DNA from: Owenia fusiformis
Lineage: Eukaryota > Annelida > Polychaeta > Sabellida > Oweniidae
Length of the DNA stretch: 64,000 nt
Direction: 5' to 3'
Assembly (NCBI GenBank): GCA_903813345.2
Contig: CAIIXF020000001.1
Coordinates: 43,805,366-43,869,365, forward strand
Shown: one piece after another, positions 33,801 to 55,100 of the stretch
Layout: every line of letters starts with the position of its first letter
How positions within the stretch are numbered: position 1 is the first letter of the stretch
Notes under the pieces: generated by a model
What the model was told of the DNA's origin: nothing
The model's input: the letters and a program-made list of their open reading frames with translations, nothing else
Databases searched by the model: none
Made by a program: the position numbers and the translations under genes

Positions 33801-34653
33801 ATTTGGTGATTTAAAAAATCATCAAATCTGTCATAAATTTGTGACATATTGACATATTGTTATTGAGAAAAACATTTACTTTCAAACATAAACGGACTTT
33901 TACATACTTTGCATCTGAGATTCAGACTTGTCAATCTTTTGAAGGGGGGTGAACATCTGTATGTGTTCAACATTATTGTATTCATGTGCCTTAAAACAGT
34001 CTAACCACAGCCACAAGTAAACAGTTTGTAAATAAACAGAGGATTGCCTCAATTTGGTACAAACCTTGGTGGTGTGTGTTAAGACTGTTAAACCTCTAGG
34101 TTGCCACACAAGAGCAACTACTTTACAAAGGTAAATACATGAAATAGTGCCGCATTAAATTAGGTTGGATATATGTGGCCCAATACATACACTGTGCTAG
34201 GTGTTGAGGGTACAAATAAGGTGATATTTGTAAGAACATTAAGTCAATCTATATTGAATTGAGATGTTGGCTCAGTTGTCTTTCTCACAATGTAAGTTTC
34301 TATGCATAGCAAAAGATGTGTATATACAGTTTAATGCACAGACTCAAAATGCTCACATAATAATCAGAGGATTGCCTTAGGTTGAGTTATTTCTTGATGC
34401 TGTATATTAAACTGTATAATTCTTGACAGTATTTGCCACAAGCTAAATATTCACCATGAGATTGTTTGTTACATTTTTACAACCAAACACCTATAAAACA
34501 TACCATATTATACATGTAACTGCAAAATAATTGCAAATAGGCGACATTTTGCTGGATGATAAGTAAATTTTTATATATGAGAAATAAATTTTTATGTAAA
34601 TGTATATATGAAAAATGTTTCTTTTGTTATGTCGAAATAAAATTAATATAATG

Positions 34654-34817
34654 CAATAAAACCTGCATATAGTGAACATGTATGGAGCAACAAAAGGTGT
34701 TCACTGAAGGTAGGTGTTTACAAGAGAGAGAATTTCATACAGGAGGCAGTGTACATGCAGAATATGTCTGTGGTGCTCACTTAACATAGATGTTCACTAA
34801 TCACTGAGGTTTTATTG
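34654..34817. mobile_element. Short pogo/Tigger-like inverted-repeat element (164 bp)
   Basis: Left end CAATAAAACCTGCATATAGTGAACA, shown here only by its ends (CAATAAAACCT...GTGAACA), and right end TGTTCACTAATCACTGAGG followed by TTTTATTG are inverted. The termini resemble CAGTAAAACCT ends of pogo-type MITEs; no clean TA duplication. Inference from terminus similarity only. Confidence 0.6.
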
Positions 34818-37079
34818 TAATTTGCAAGTGTTCAATCCTCTATGTGATATTTAGAAGTCATATAGCTTTATAGTAATATTTTAATTTTTCGAAGTGGAGT
34901 GTCTGTCTGTCTGTCCCCTCTCCCTCTCAGCCATATGAGACATGGAGAACATTCCTATATTGCCATTTATTCTGATTTAGGGGCCTGTTCTTACCAATAG
35001 CCGACTACAACAGGAGTCATACTGAATTTTTTTAAAAATGTTATGCCAAGGAGGACTTTTGAACAATTTGCACCCATCGGACCCCATATTAGCTACTGAG
35101 GTGTAAGGCTACTATTGTGCTACATGTATTTGAAAGACTATTAGACTATGCATTTCAATATATATTAAACACAGTGCCTCATGATCAGATATTTGTGCAG
35201 TGTATATCAGTAAAAGTTTAAATTAGATATGACTGATTAAATAAGGTAGTATATTTGCATAAGTTTTAGAAAAGATATTGAAATGATCCTTGATAAGCTC
35301 CCCTTCACACCTGATACAGCAATTAACAACTACCTGAACATTGATACTATCCACCCACAAACTTATCAACTCGAGGCTTTATGTTCAACAGTATGTCAAT
35401 CCAGCACTGTGTCAAGGAAGGGGGAGGGGGAGGGGGGTGGGGTGCTGTAGTTAGCAATGTCACTTCTATTTTTTAAATTTTGTTTTCATACCACCGATGG
35501 AAAAAACTACAGTTCCTAAAAAATAATTCCTTGGATATTGTAAGGCCTCCAAATCTAAACTGCAAAATCAAAGAAGGTGATGTGGTGAGGTGTAGTAAAT
35601 TATGGGATATGGTGTGGCAATGCAGATGGTTGTGGTTTTATTGCAAATATGATCATAATGTTCTCAAATGTTAAGTTTTTGGCCTTTTATATCATCCAAG
35701 ATTCAGAATATTGAGAAGAATGAGTTCTGGAGCCATGTGCTCGGAGGATGCCTTTTATGAGAGTTGTGAAATAAATGGTAGCTACCTATCAGCTTCTAGT
35801 CCCATGTTTTCTTTTCTTGGGTCCTGGGAAAACATAACTCACAAATAATCAATTGTGCAATAAAAAATGTCTTGAATGATGAAATTAATAATAAACAGTA
35901 CCCTATACACTGTAGTATAGAACCATTGTTTTCGAAATATGTAAAAAATGTAACACCTGGAATATATTGGAAACATTGATTTGGGATTAAATAAAATTGC
36001 ATCAAGGTCCTTTTCTAAATGATCACAAAAGCTATTGTGTTTTTCATTGATTACGATGCAAGGGCTCATTAATACAATGGCAATAAATTGCTCATTGTTT
36101 CGACCATTTATCAGGCCATTCTTTACCTTAAAAAAGGTAAACAAAACAAAAATCAATATACTGTAGTTACAGAGATTATTCATAAGGGGTTATCCTCAGT
36201 TGAACTCCTTTTACTCTAAAATGAGACGGGACAAACACTGGAGAAAACTGGATTTCTCCATTATGTATTTCCCCAAGTAGAAGGAAGAGGCGTCATTATG
36301 GGGAAGGAAATGGAAGCCTGACACCTAAGTGACAGTAAAAATGAACTTCAAATGAAATTGTTTAGTTTGAAAAAGTCCTCGTTTTCCTTTTCATTTCAAT
36401 AAGTTGAAATTCCAAATACTTGCAAGAATTCCATAAAATCCAATTGAGACCAACACCTGATTTCATGTACTTTATTTCTGAGACCTCCTTTGCTTCACTT
36501 TCTTTGGAGCTTTATACCCGAATACTTCAGGAATGACTGACCACCAATGATTGATGAAATGTTTCACTATATCCATACCAAACCTTATTTCTTTAATAGT
36601 TTGCATAACAACTTAGTAATCAATAACCTACAAGGTTTACTAAAGCCATGATGTTTAAGGCCTTCAAAAGTTGACAAATAACCACACTATTAAATGTACG
36701 TCAATATTGTGATGAGGTACACACAAGTCTTTATAACAAAGCTCCACTAATATAAGAATGGAAGTGTCCTCCTATATAGGTAATAACTTAACTGAACTAT
36801 GTAATCTCATCGGAAGTTCATATCAGCAGAAGTATAAGTGAAATGCTCTCAAAACCCGAAAAAGTTTTACTTGCCTTTTTGTGAAAAATATGCTTTTGAG
36901 AATTTTTGCTTAAACTTGCAGTAGGAAAGAAATTTCGAGCATGCTTCACTGAAATATTTAAAGGACCCTCCTGATGAAAACTGGAGTTGATGGGAGTTAA
37001 CATGACAAAATGTCACCACCCAGTTGCTCACAATATTATGAGTTCAATCTTAAGTAAGATTTGAATTTCTGAGAACGTG

Positions 37080-37860
37080 TACATGATTTTGAAAAAATAA
37101 ATTGGTCAATTTGAAGCAAGTTGAAAAAATACTGTAGATACACTTAATTTGGCTCCTGTTTGAATTTGACAGATTGGCGGATTCAGAAAATCCACCAAAT
37201 TAAAAATCCGTCAAATTTCAGTTTGGAATTTTTGTCCAATGCACTTCAGAAATTAAACTCCGGGGCCCCTTTTCCTGTCAACATGTCATCAATTCTACAT
37301 TATTGCAAAAGAAATAAAGAAAATATCTTAGTAAACACCTGTCCTAATGACATAAACATCTACAAAAATTAAACTTCAGTCCTGAATCCGCCAAATTAAA
37401 CAGTCACCAATATTTGAAATTGAGCAAATCTGTCAAATTAAGTAGCGTCAAAATAAGTGTATCTATCTACAGTACCTTTTTGACCCTGAGAAGGTCATTG
37501 AAGGTGAAACCTCAAATCTAAATTCAGATTTGAACTTTTAAGAACTTGTACATGTATATGATTTTGAAAAAATAAATTGGTCAATTTGAAGAAAGATGAA
37601 AAAGACCTCTTTGACCTTGACAAGATCATTGAGTATAAAATATTTTTTGACCTTGAAAATTTCATTAAAGGTCAAATCTATAGCCAGTTTTGAACTTTTG
37701 AGAATTTGAAGATGATATTGAAAAAAATATTTTGGTCAATTTGAAGGAAGTTGAAATAGACCTTTTTGACCTTGAAAAGGTCATTGAAGGTCAAATCTTA
37801 AATATAAAGTCAGATTTGAACTTCTGAAAACTTGTAGATGATTTTGAAAAAATTGAAGTC
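37080..37860 (-). repeat. Degraded family-C-like repeat block
   Basis: Repeated forms of 'TTTTTGACCTTGAAAAGGTCATTGAAGGTCAAATCT' and 'GAACTTGTAGATGATTTTGAAAAAAT' (at about 37480, 37610, 37670 and 37755) match, on the opposite strand, the 7690-7790 and 8280-8380 parts of element C. Ends are not defined. Confidence 0.6.
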
Positions 37861-39417
37861 AGTATTTGTTATGTTATTGGAAGTTGTAAGAATTTGTTTC
37901 AGACGTCAATCGCCAACCGCCATCCACCGTCGGAGACCATAACAATATGTCACCACTTTATGGTGGTGAAATAATTAGACTATGTTAACATCTCTGGATA
38001 TTGAAACCACAATAAAATTATAATGTGAATAATGAACAGGCATTCTCCAATAAAGTGTTTAGTTTTGTTTAATCAGTGGTCGGCTCATTAGTCTTAGTCA
38101 ATCAATGATGCTATTTACTTGTTTTAATTTCCATTTGCACTATTTAAGGGAAGGTATCCAAATGAAGTTAGTTTTGATTAAGGGGAAGGGATAAATGAGG
38201 ATTTTGATAGTGAAAATGTTGTTATTCCATTGAACAGCAAATCATTTTTTTAAGTTTCTTCATAAGGGGAGGGAGAGTTAAACTGTAACAAAATTTACTT
38301 CATTTTTTAACATTTGGACACCACCCCTAAGCAATTTACACTTTTACAGTCTCATGGAACATTGCTTTTGATTTATAGGTTTTTCATATAAAAATTAAAA
38401 TTGGAAGTGATTCAATAGGAAAAACCATAATGTGGCGTATCTTTGATTTGTTATTAGCATCATTAGAGGTTTCAATAAGTCACAACAACTTTGCAAGTAG
38501 ATATAAAGAAAAAACGTATGAACATCGACCCGTTTTCTTTGACATACATAAATGACATATATAAACCAACTTAAAGGATGATGATTAATTAAGTAAACAC
38601 AAATTGGACAAAACAAATCAATATTCATTTATCAAATTAAATATCCTGGAACACTGACTTACATGTCAACCAGGCAATTCTGAATCACAAAATAAATTAC
38701 AATGAAGTTACTCTTCCTTGATTGCAATGAAAAAGAAATACATCATTGTGTTAAAGTATATATAAAATGTAAACATCCCATAATTATTGTTGGGAAGAGT
38801 TTATTGCTACTGTAGTAATCTGTCCATACTTAAAGTATAGATGCTATTGCATCTGATAAAGTCCTGATGAAGCTTTTTCAAGTGGTCTTCACTAAACCAA
38901 TAGGATTAACAATGACACAACAAAAATATTGATGAATAAACTTTCCACAACAATAATGGGATAATCAGGAAATCCTGTAGTTATTCAGAATGTAATACTT
39001 TTAATCCACTTATGTCAACATACATGTATCAAAACTCATTTGTCAGATTATTGATTGTGTTCAAACAATCATGGATTAAATGTTATTCCTTAAAACACAT
39101 GATATCCTGTGTATGTTTGCATTTTATTTTATAGCACTGTATATACATAAATATTAATTCATACATTTTATATTTTAACCTTTATACATAATGAATCCTC
39201 ACTATATGATACACTTTGTACAGGTTTTTATCACAATGAAATAAAAAATAAGACTCATAACATAAATTTATATGACTACGCTTTAGCTTTTGATATAAAT
39301 TGCATTGAAGTTGCAGATCGGACGTTTTAAAGTTTATAATATTGATTGTCCAGATATGAGTCTCATTTGTGATTGAACCAATTTATAAACTACAGGTTGA
39401 TACAGAAATTGAAAAAT

Positions 39418-39423
39418 TTTATT
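39418..39423 (-). terminator. Candidate polyadenylation signal for HADHB
   Basis: AATAAA on the minus strand about 146 bp beyond the HADHB stop; another AATAAA overlaps the stop codon itself at 39568-39573. Either could be used. Confidence 0.4.
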
Positions 39424-39568
39424 TATGTAGATGCTCCTCTCTTCTGGGTAATGTTTTATAAGCTTTAAACTAGGAATGTCTGCCTTGATGATGAAATATC
39501 CTAAATAGTGAAAGTTCTCTCATGGTTGTTTTAGATTATTTGTCGTATGGTATTGATTGTGGAATAAT

Positions 39569-48888
<9,320 letters not shown>

Positions 48889-49134
48889 CTTGACCCGGCG
48901 TGAAGTCTCGACGTGTCATGTGACAGATTTTTCAACTATGATTTTAGCAAAATATATCACCTATGATTACAATCTTGATGCTTGATATGATGAATAATAC
49001 TTCAAATGTCATAAATAGAGCTTATTTAGTGTATTTATCCCATTCCCAACTGGAAAATAGTGTTTTATATTGATCGAGATTTAGCGAGATATTACGATAG
49101 GTCAAGGGTGGCAGAAATTTTTGCAGCGAGCAGA
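48889..49134. promoter_or_regulatory. Bidirectional promoter between HADHB and HADHA
   Basis: 246 bp separate the two divergent start codons, so both 5' UTRs and the core promoters must lie here. No TATA box is placed convincingly for either gene. Visible candidates are GTCATGTGAC at 48915-48924 (an E-box/M-box form bound by MiT/TFE and USF-type factors) and AGGTCAAGGGTGG at 49099-49111 (a nuclear-receptor half-site with a poor DR1 second half). Coordinated expression of the two subunits is the known logic of the vertebrate arrangement; the factor assignments are inference. Confidence 0.7.
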
Positions 49135-52100
49135 ATGTCAGGCATACGGATTCTCGGTGTTTTTAGGCACTTAACTAAACACAATGCTTCGTCTTTACAA
49201 GGTAATGTTAAAGCTTAAGTATCTACGAATCATAATTTCAGGTTTGTTTGAATAAACTCTGTCAACTTTATTGAATAATCCTTCAACATGTGATATCACT
49301 TCAGCCGGTCAACGTCCAGTTTCAGTGTTTCTCAATTTATCAAAGTCAATCAGAATTGCCAAGGAGATTATGGAATCAAATGAATATCATGTTTTCATAT
49401 ACCGTATTTACACTACAATGTCGAAAACTGAGGTTTAAGATGCGATATTCAGATCGGTGGTAATAAAATAAGGAATGTCATATCTGCATAATTTGCTAAC
49501 TTTAGGGGACAGCGGGGTAAGGACGATGGGGCAATACGTGCCACCTTACTTCCTGCGAAAGCTATGTGGATTTTGATATAATAGCTTTCCCAAGGCACAC
49601 TTGGACAGCAGAATAATAGTGACCTTAAAAACATGAATAATGAGATCCGCGGCTTAATTTTGATCTCTAACTGTGTCTTACATTTACTTCCTGCGAAAGC
49701 TATTTGGATTTTGATATAATAGCTTTCCCACGGAGCATTTGGACAGCTGAATGATTGTGACCTTTGAAATCGAATTAAGTCGATCCGCGGCTTACTTTTG
49801 GTCTCTAACTGTGTCTTACATCAGTATCATCAATCCGTGTAAGTATTGGAGCGCTGAAGTACTTCTTTTTCGATCAAGACTTGTAATTGTTAGTCGAGTG
49901 AATCTTTTTACTGCCAAATTCCAATATGGCGTTTTCTGCTCGGACATTTTCATAAATCTCCGGAGGTTGTCCGAACCTAACTAATTCTCAAAATTCATTT
50001 CGTTCGTTGCATATCTCGCTCCTAGCAAACCGCCATATTGGAAATAGGTCTAAAAAACTTTCACTCGATGAACAATTTACAACTCTTGATCGAAAAAGAA
50101 GTATTTCAGCGCTCTAATACTTACACGGATTGATGATACTGATGTAAGACACAGTTAGAGACCAACAGTAAGCCGCGGATCGACTTAATTCGATTTCAAA
50201 GGTCACTATTGATCAGCTGTTCACTTCCCCGTTTGAGAGCCATAAGTTTCAAAATCTAACATGGCTCTCGAAGTGAGTAATCTTACATCAGTATCATCAG
50301 TCCGTTCAGGTATTGGAGCACTACAATACTGTTTTTTCGATCAAGACTTGTAAATTGTTTATTGAGTGAATGTTTTTTCGACCCATTTCCAATATGGCGG
50401 TTTGCTAGGGGCGAGATATGCAACGAACGAAATTAATTTTGAGAATGAGTTAGGTTCGGACAACCTTCAGAGATTTACCAAAATGTCCGAGCAGAAAACA
50501 TCATATTGCAATTTGGCAGAAAAAACATTCACTCGACTAACAATTACAAGTCTTGAATGAAAAGGAAGTACTTCAGCTCTCCAATACTTGCACGGAAGGA
50601 TGATAATGATATATGACATAGTTAGAGAACAAAAGTAAGCTGCGGGTCAACTTAGATCGTGTTTCAAAGGTCACTATTATTCAGCTGTCCATATCTCCGT
50701 TGGAGAGCCATAAGTTTCAAAATCTAAAATGGCTCTCAAAGTGAGTAAGGGCCACAAAGTTTATTTTATCATCTTGAAATCTATATCACCGTATATGATC
50801 TTCTGACAGGGATCATTAAAATCAAGATCATCGTGGCAGTTTCATGCCGTAATTAGTCGATTCTGGGTATTATCATGATGTCAATATCACCATGCGCGTG
50901 CATATTATATAACGTTTACATTACCACTTAGAGCCGGCATGAGCGTTAAGAAGATATGGACCCTGCTCCGGGGGGGGGGGGGGGGGGGGGGGGGGGTTCT
51001 CCCATATATTGGCTATATGGGGACGTGCCGCTAAAGTGGGTCACTTTTTCGCCGAAAAATCCCAAGATATGGGTCCTATTTTGAAGAAAAACTCCTAGAT
51101 ATGGGTCCTATTTTGATGAAAAAATCTCCAGAACTGGGTTTACTTTTGAAAAATCCTATAACTGGGTACTGTTTTGAAAAAATCGCCGGAAGTAGGTCTT
51201 GTTTTTTTTTCAAAATTACCTTGAAGTTACTGGGTCTATTTTCAAAAGAAAAACCCTAGATGTGAACATGTAAGTTTATACCATACACAATTAGAATCTA
51301 AAGTTTCTTCAACTACATATAATGCAGCTATGCTATGCTATTTCTATGAAGTCATACAATTTCATGACTTTAAATTTGGTTGGGTAGCTCAATTTAAAGA
51401 TGAAAAATCAAGCCAGGTCATGAAGAAGCATTTTCTCCAAAACTTACAGATTTTTCATAAATTATGTTTATATTTTCTTCATTGTGTGTTTCAGGACATT
51501 GGCAGAGACAAGCTTTGTCTACATCATCTACAATGATGGGAGGTAAGGAAGGTTTGAAAATTAATCAACTTAATGCCTTTGAATGACATTGAGAACAAGA
51601 ACAACACATGATTTGGTTGAGAAATATTTTCTCACTAACTCACTTTAGACTAAATGCAAGTAGTAGTAGTAGTCTTTATTTACATCATTACATATTCAAG
51701 TGAATATTCAAGTTTAAGGGAACTTTCTACAATATTCTGTATCTGTTATCCGACCCGAATTAGCCATCTTGTGGTGAAACTGGTAACTACCTGTTGGCAT
51801 CTGGGTTATTTAATGAATATGCTTGTTGGCATCTGGGTTATTTAATGAATATGTATTATTGAGATGTATTTGACAAATAAGTACATACAGTAATTTAATG
51901 TAATGTCTAATGATGCACCATTTGACTAATGGTTCTACATATTTCAGCACGGTCTCATGTGAACCTTGAGATGAAAGGTGATGTAGCAGTGGTCCGGTTT
52001 GATGCCCCTGGATCAAAAGTAAGATTTATGTCCTAAAATATTACCATTGATCCCAGAATGCTAGAATGATATTGTATATATCAATTAAAAGATGGCAGTA

Positions 52101-55100
52101 TTCACCTTTCCACAAAGTAAAGAAAATCGATAATTTCCGGCGCGCTGATTGGTTGTATGCAAATGAGTCAAATCAATGACGTCAATGGTAGAAAGTTTTG
52201 AAGAATTAGTACAGCCAGCATAGGAATATTTTGAATAAACTACAATAAAAAGGATTCTATTTGCCAAATGCACATTTATTATTTTTAATCAAATAAGAAA
52301 TATGGACGGGGCACTTTGATTCCGAACCTTATGTAGTTTAAATTAATCATTTTTTGACAGAACTATTGTTTATTAAGACTTCTGAGATCAGCTTCACATA
52401 CCCGGGCTCACATATCTCGTGCGATTGTAAACAAAAAATGTAAATTGTGAAGTTACAAACAACGATCGGTTTAATTATCTGATAGTGGTCATACAATATT
52501 CTGTTAAATGGTTATATGTCGTAGTAAGAAGTTCCATCAGAAATTCACCATGAGTGACATTCGCGCAAACGAAACCAATCGAACTGAAACACGATTTGTT
52601 TGACTTTGTTATGGAGGATCGATCCCATCTCCATAATACACATTAACAAAATATTTTCAAAAGCATGCATGAATATGTTACGGTAACTTAAACCATGGGC
52701 TTTCTAGATCATGAAAGCCCATGACTAAACTAACTTTCTTATCATTGAAACTTTTTCCAGTTGCAATTTCAGTAAAACGTAGAATGGGTTTCTCGCTAAA
52801 CGCGACTGGGCCTCATTAAAAAACCTTCATTTCATCCTCCAAACTTGGAGAACGCCCATTGGCTATTAAAAAGATAACTTCGAAGCAAAATTTTCTATCC
52901 TAGAAGTTAGACTTAAACCATTACTTTATTATTTACCAAATGAAATTTGTTCATAGTACATATACGATATCGTTACCTTTTGGTATTAATTCGCCATCAG
53001 CGATGTCAATAACGATCAGCAATGTCAACATATCATCAATAAATATTATAGATATACGCTCTTTCTTTGAAATCTTTCCGGTGATCATTATTCAAAACCG
53101 ATCATCACATAACTAATTTATCCTATGACAAGTGAGGTTTCACAAATGAAGTTTTCAGGACACCCTGCATATTCAGGTTTGTTTTCTAAGCGTTCTCATT
53201 ATTTTCGAGAAATCCATCATCATTTTGGCTAAGAAAAATTCTACGGTCTGCTGGATCTATGTTGACAGTTTTGCTTTAGCAAGATATTCTAACAAATTGA
53301 CTGTTTCTACACTGAATAAAAAACATTCTATATTCCGATGTTTTCATGTATACTATTTTCAAGATACGATCTTATATATGACTTGTAGAAATAGATAGGA
53401 AGTAATCGTGATTAGTTAATTGAATTATGGGAGTAGTGAAGTCAATGATTAAATGAATAAGAGCAAATGTTTTTAATTTGAACAGGTCATTCATCAAATG
53501 AAACTGAAGATTAACTTAAAATAGATTGTCTATCTATATATTTTTATGCATGAGAGACATGTTATAATGTTGGTGAACCAATGATTATGATAATTTCACC
53601 TGTTCACATGCAGTTCCCATTATGATTGAAAAATGACCGTGAGTAATTCTCTTCAATTTATTTACTCATTATGAACAGAAATTTAATATTTAAATCGCTT
53701 AGAAGGCGTAAATAAATGTTAATTTGACGTTCAATAAAAAATCCGTCAATAATTTACTGATAATTTGCACATTTGAAGAGGTAAAACTTACAGCAATCAA
53801 CCGAGGATTTACATGTATACTCAATTGCATTTGTTTTTCGCGGGCAAAAAGTTTCTCCCATTGACGTCACAGATTTTTAAGCGGCTCATTATAATATTCA
53901 TGAGCTGACTTTATGGAAAGGTGAATAATTACATGTTTATGATACATGAATACTAAAAATGATAATGCAGTCTTTCCTTGCAAAAACAATTACTGTCATT
54001 AGTCTATTATACCAATCAACCCCTTTCATCTGTCAATTTTTTTGAAAAGTACATCTTTACATTGACAGCATCTAGTTGAAACAGGGTTTTGCTCTTAGGT
54101 ATGAAACCATCCTTCTTATGCTAGCCTATATACATGTAATGGCAATTGGCGCTAGGCGGCAATTCTATAATTGTATAATTTCAATAATGTTATAAATAAA
54201 TGAAACAAAAAAAATTCTTTCATTCAAACTGACACAATATCTGCAAATGATACATATGTACATTTTGAAATACATGTTGTTCCTCATATCATGTACCTAC
54301 TGTAAATTGGTAATCATTTTTCACTATAGGTGAACACATTGTCACCAGAGGTTTCTACGCAATTCAAGGAAGTGATGAAGGAGGTATGGGCCAACCCAGA
54401 AGTCAAGAGTGCCATCCTCATCTCAGGAAAACCAGAGTGCTTTATTGCAGGCGCTGATATTAAGTAGGTCAAAAACAAAATTCATATACTATTACATGTT
54501 ATGTTCAGAAATGACTAAATAATATCTGAATAAGATTTATTCCATAGTTCTTCATGGATATGCATTATACGGTCTGGTAATACATGCTCACTTATGCTAA
54601 TCTCAGATGGATCATAATCCCATGGTTGTTAGAATTGGAATCAAGATGAGATTGAATTTAAACCTTGTAAATTTCTTTATAATGGTTTAGCTATGTGTCA
54701 TATGTGGATACTAGATAGATAGACAATGGAATGAATGGTTTAAATGTAGAAATTAATTAATCAATTAATTCAGTGTCAACAGTCTAAAATAAGATGATAG
54801 CTTCATTTAAGATTTTGCTGAGATAAAGATTTGAAAGTTTGGTGTCCTTCTCGTACTCTATCTAGCACTATTATCATTCTGAAGCAATGTTGAACGTTGC
54901 TTCGAGTATGTATTAAATGAATCTTATTTTATTAGATATAAGTGTATGTCATTACAAACATTGATTCTCTGTATTTAGTATGCTTGAAGCATGCCAGACT
55001 GCTGAAGAAGCTGAGACATTGTCTAGAGATGGCCAGGAGATGTTAGCTGCTGTAGAGAACAGCACCAAGCCAGTGGTGGCTGCCATCATGGGCTCATGCT

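Larger units (their letters stand above)
30297..39568. other. TGIF 3' region and intergenic sequence
   Basis: No further coding exon recognised between TGIF and HADHB. It holds a possible TGIF polyadenylation signal (30807-30812), an inverted-repeat element at 34654-34817, a G-rich tract at about 35418-35446 (GGGGAGGGGGGTGGGG), and a degraded family-C-like stretch at about 37080-37860. A stretch at about 33740-33815 recurs near 62590-62665. The small ORFs here are unsupported. Confidence 0.5.

Noticed and set aside
35480-35674. 64-aa plus-strand ORF
   Set aside because: No domain, no splice or promoter context, in AT-rich intergenic sequence.
49184-49201. ATG at 49184 as the HADHA start
   Set aside because: Out of frame with exon 2; the ATG at 49135 gives a continuous frame and a mitochondrial-type presequence.
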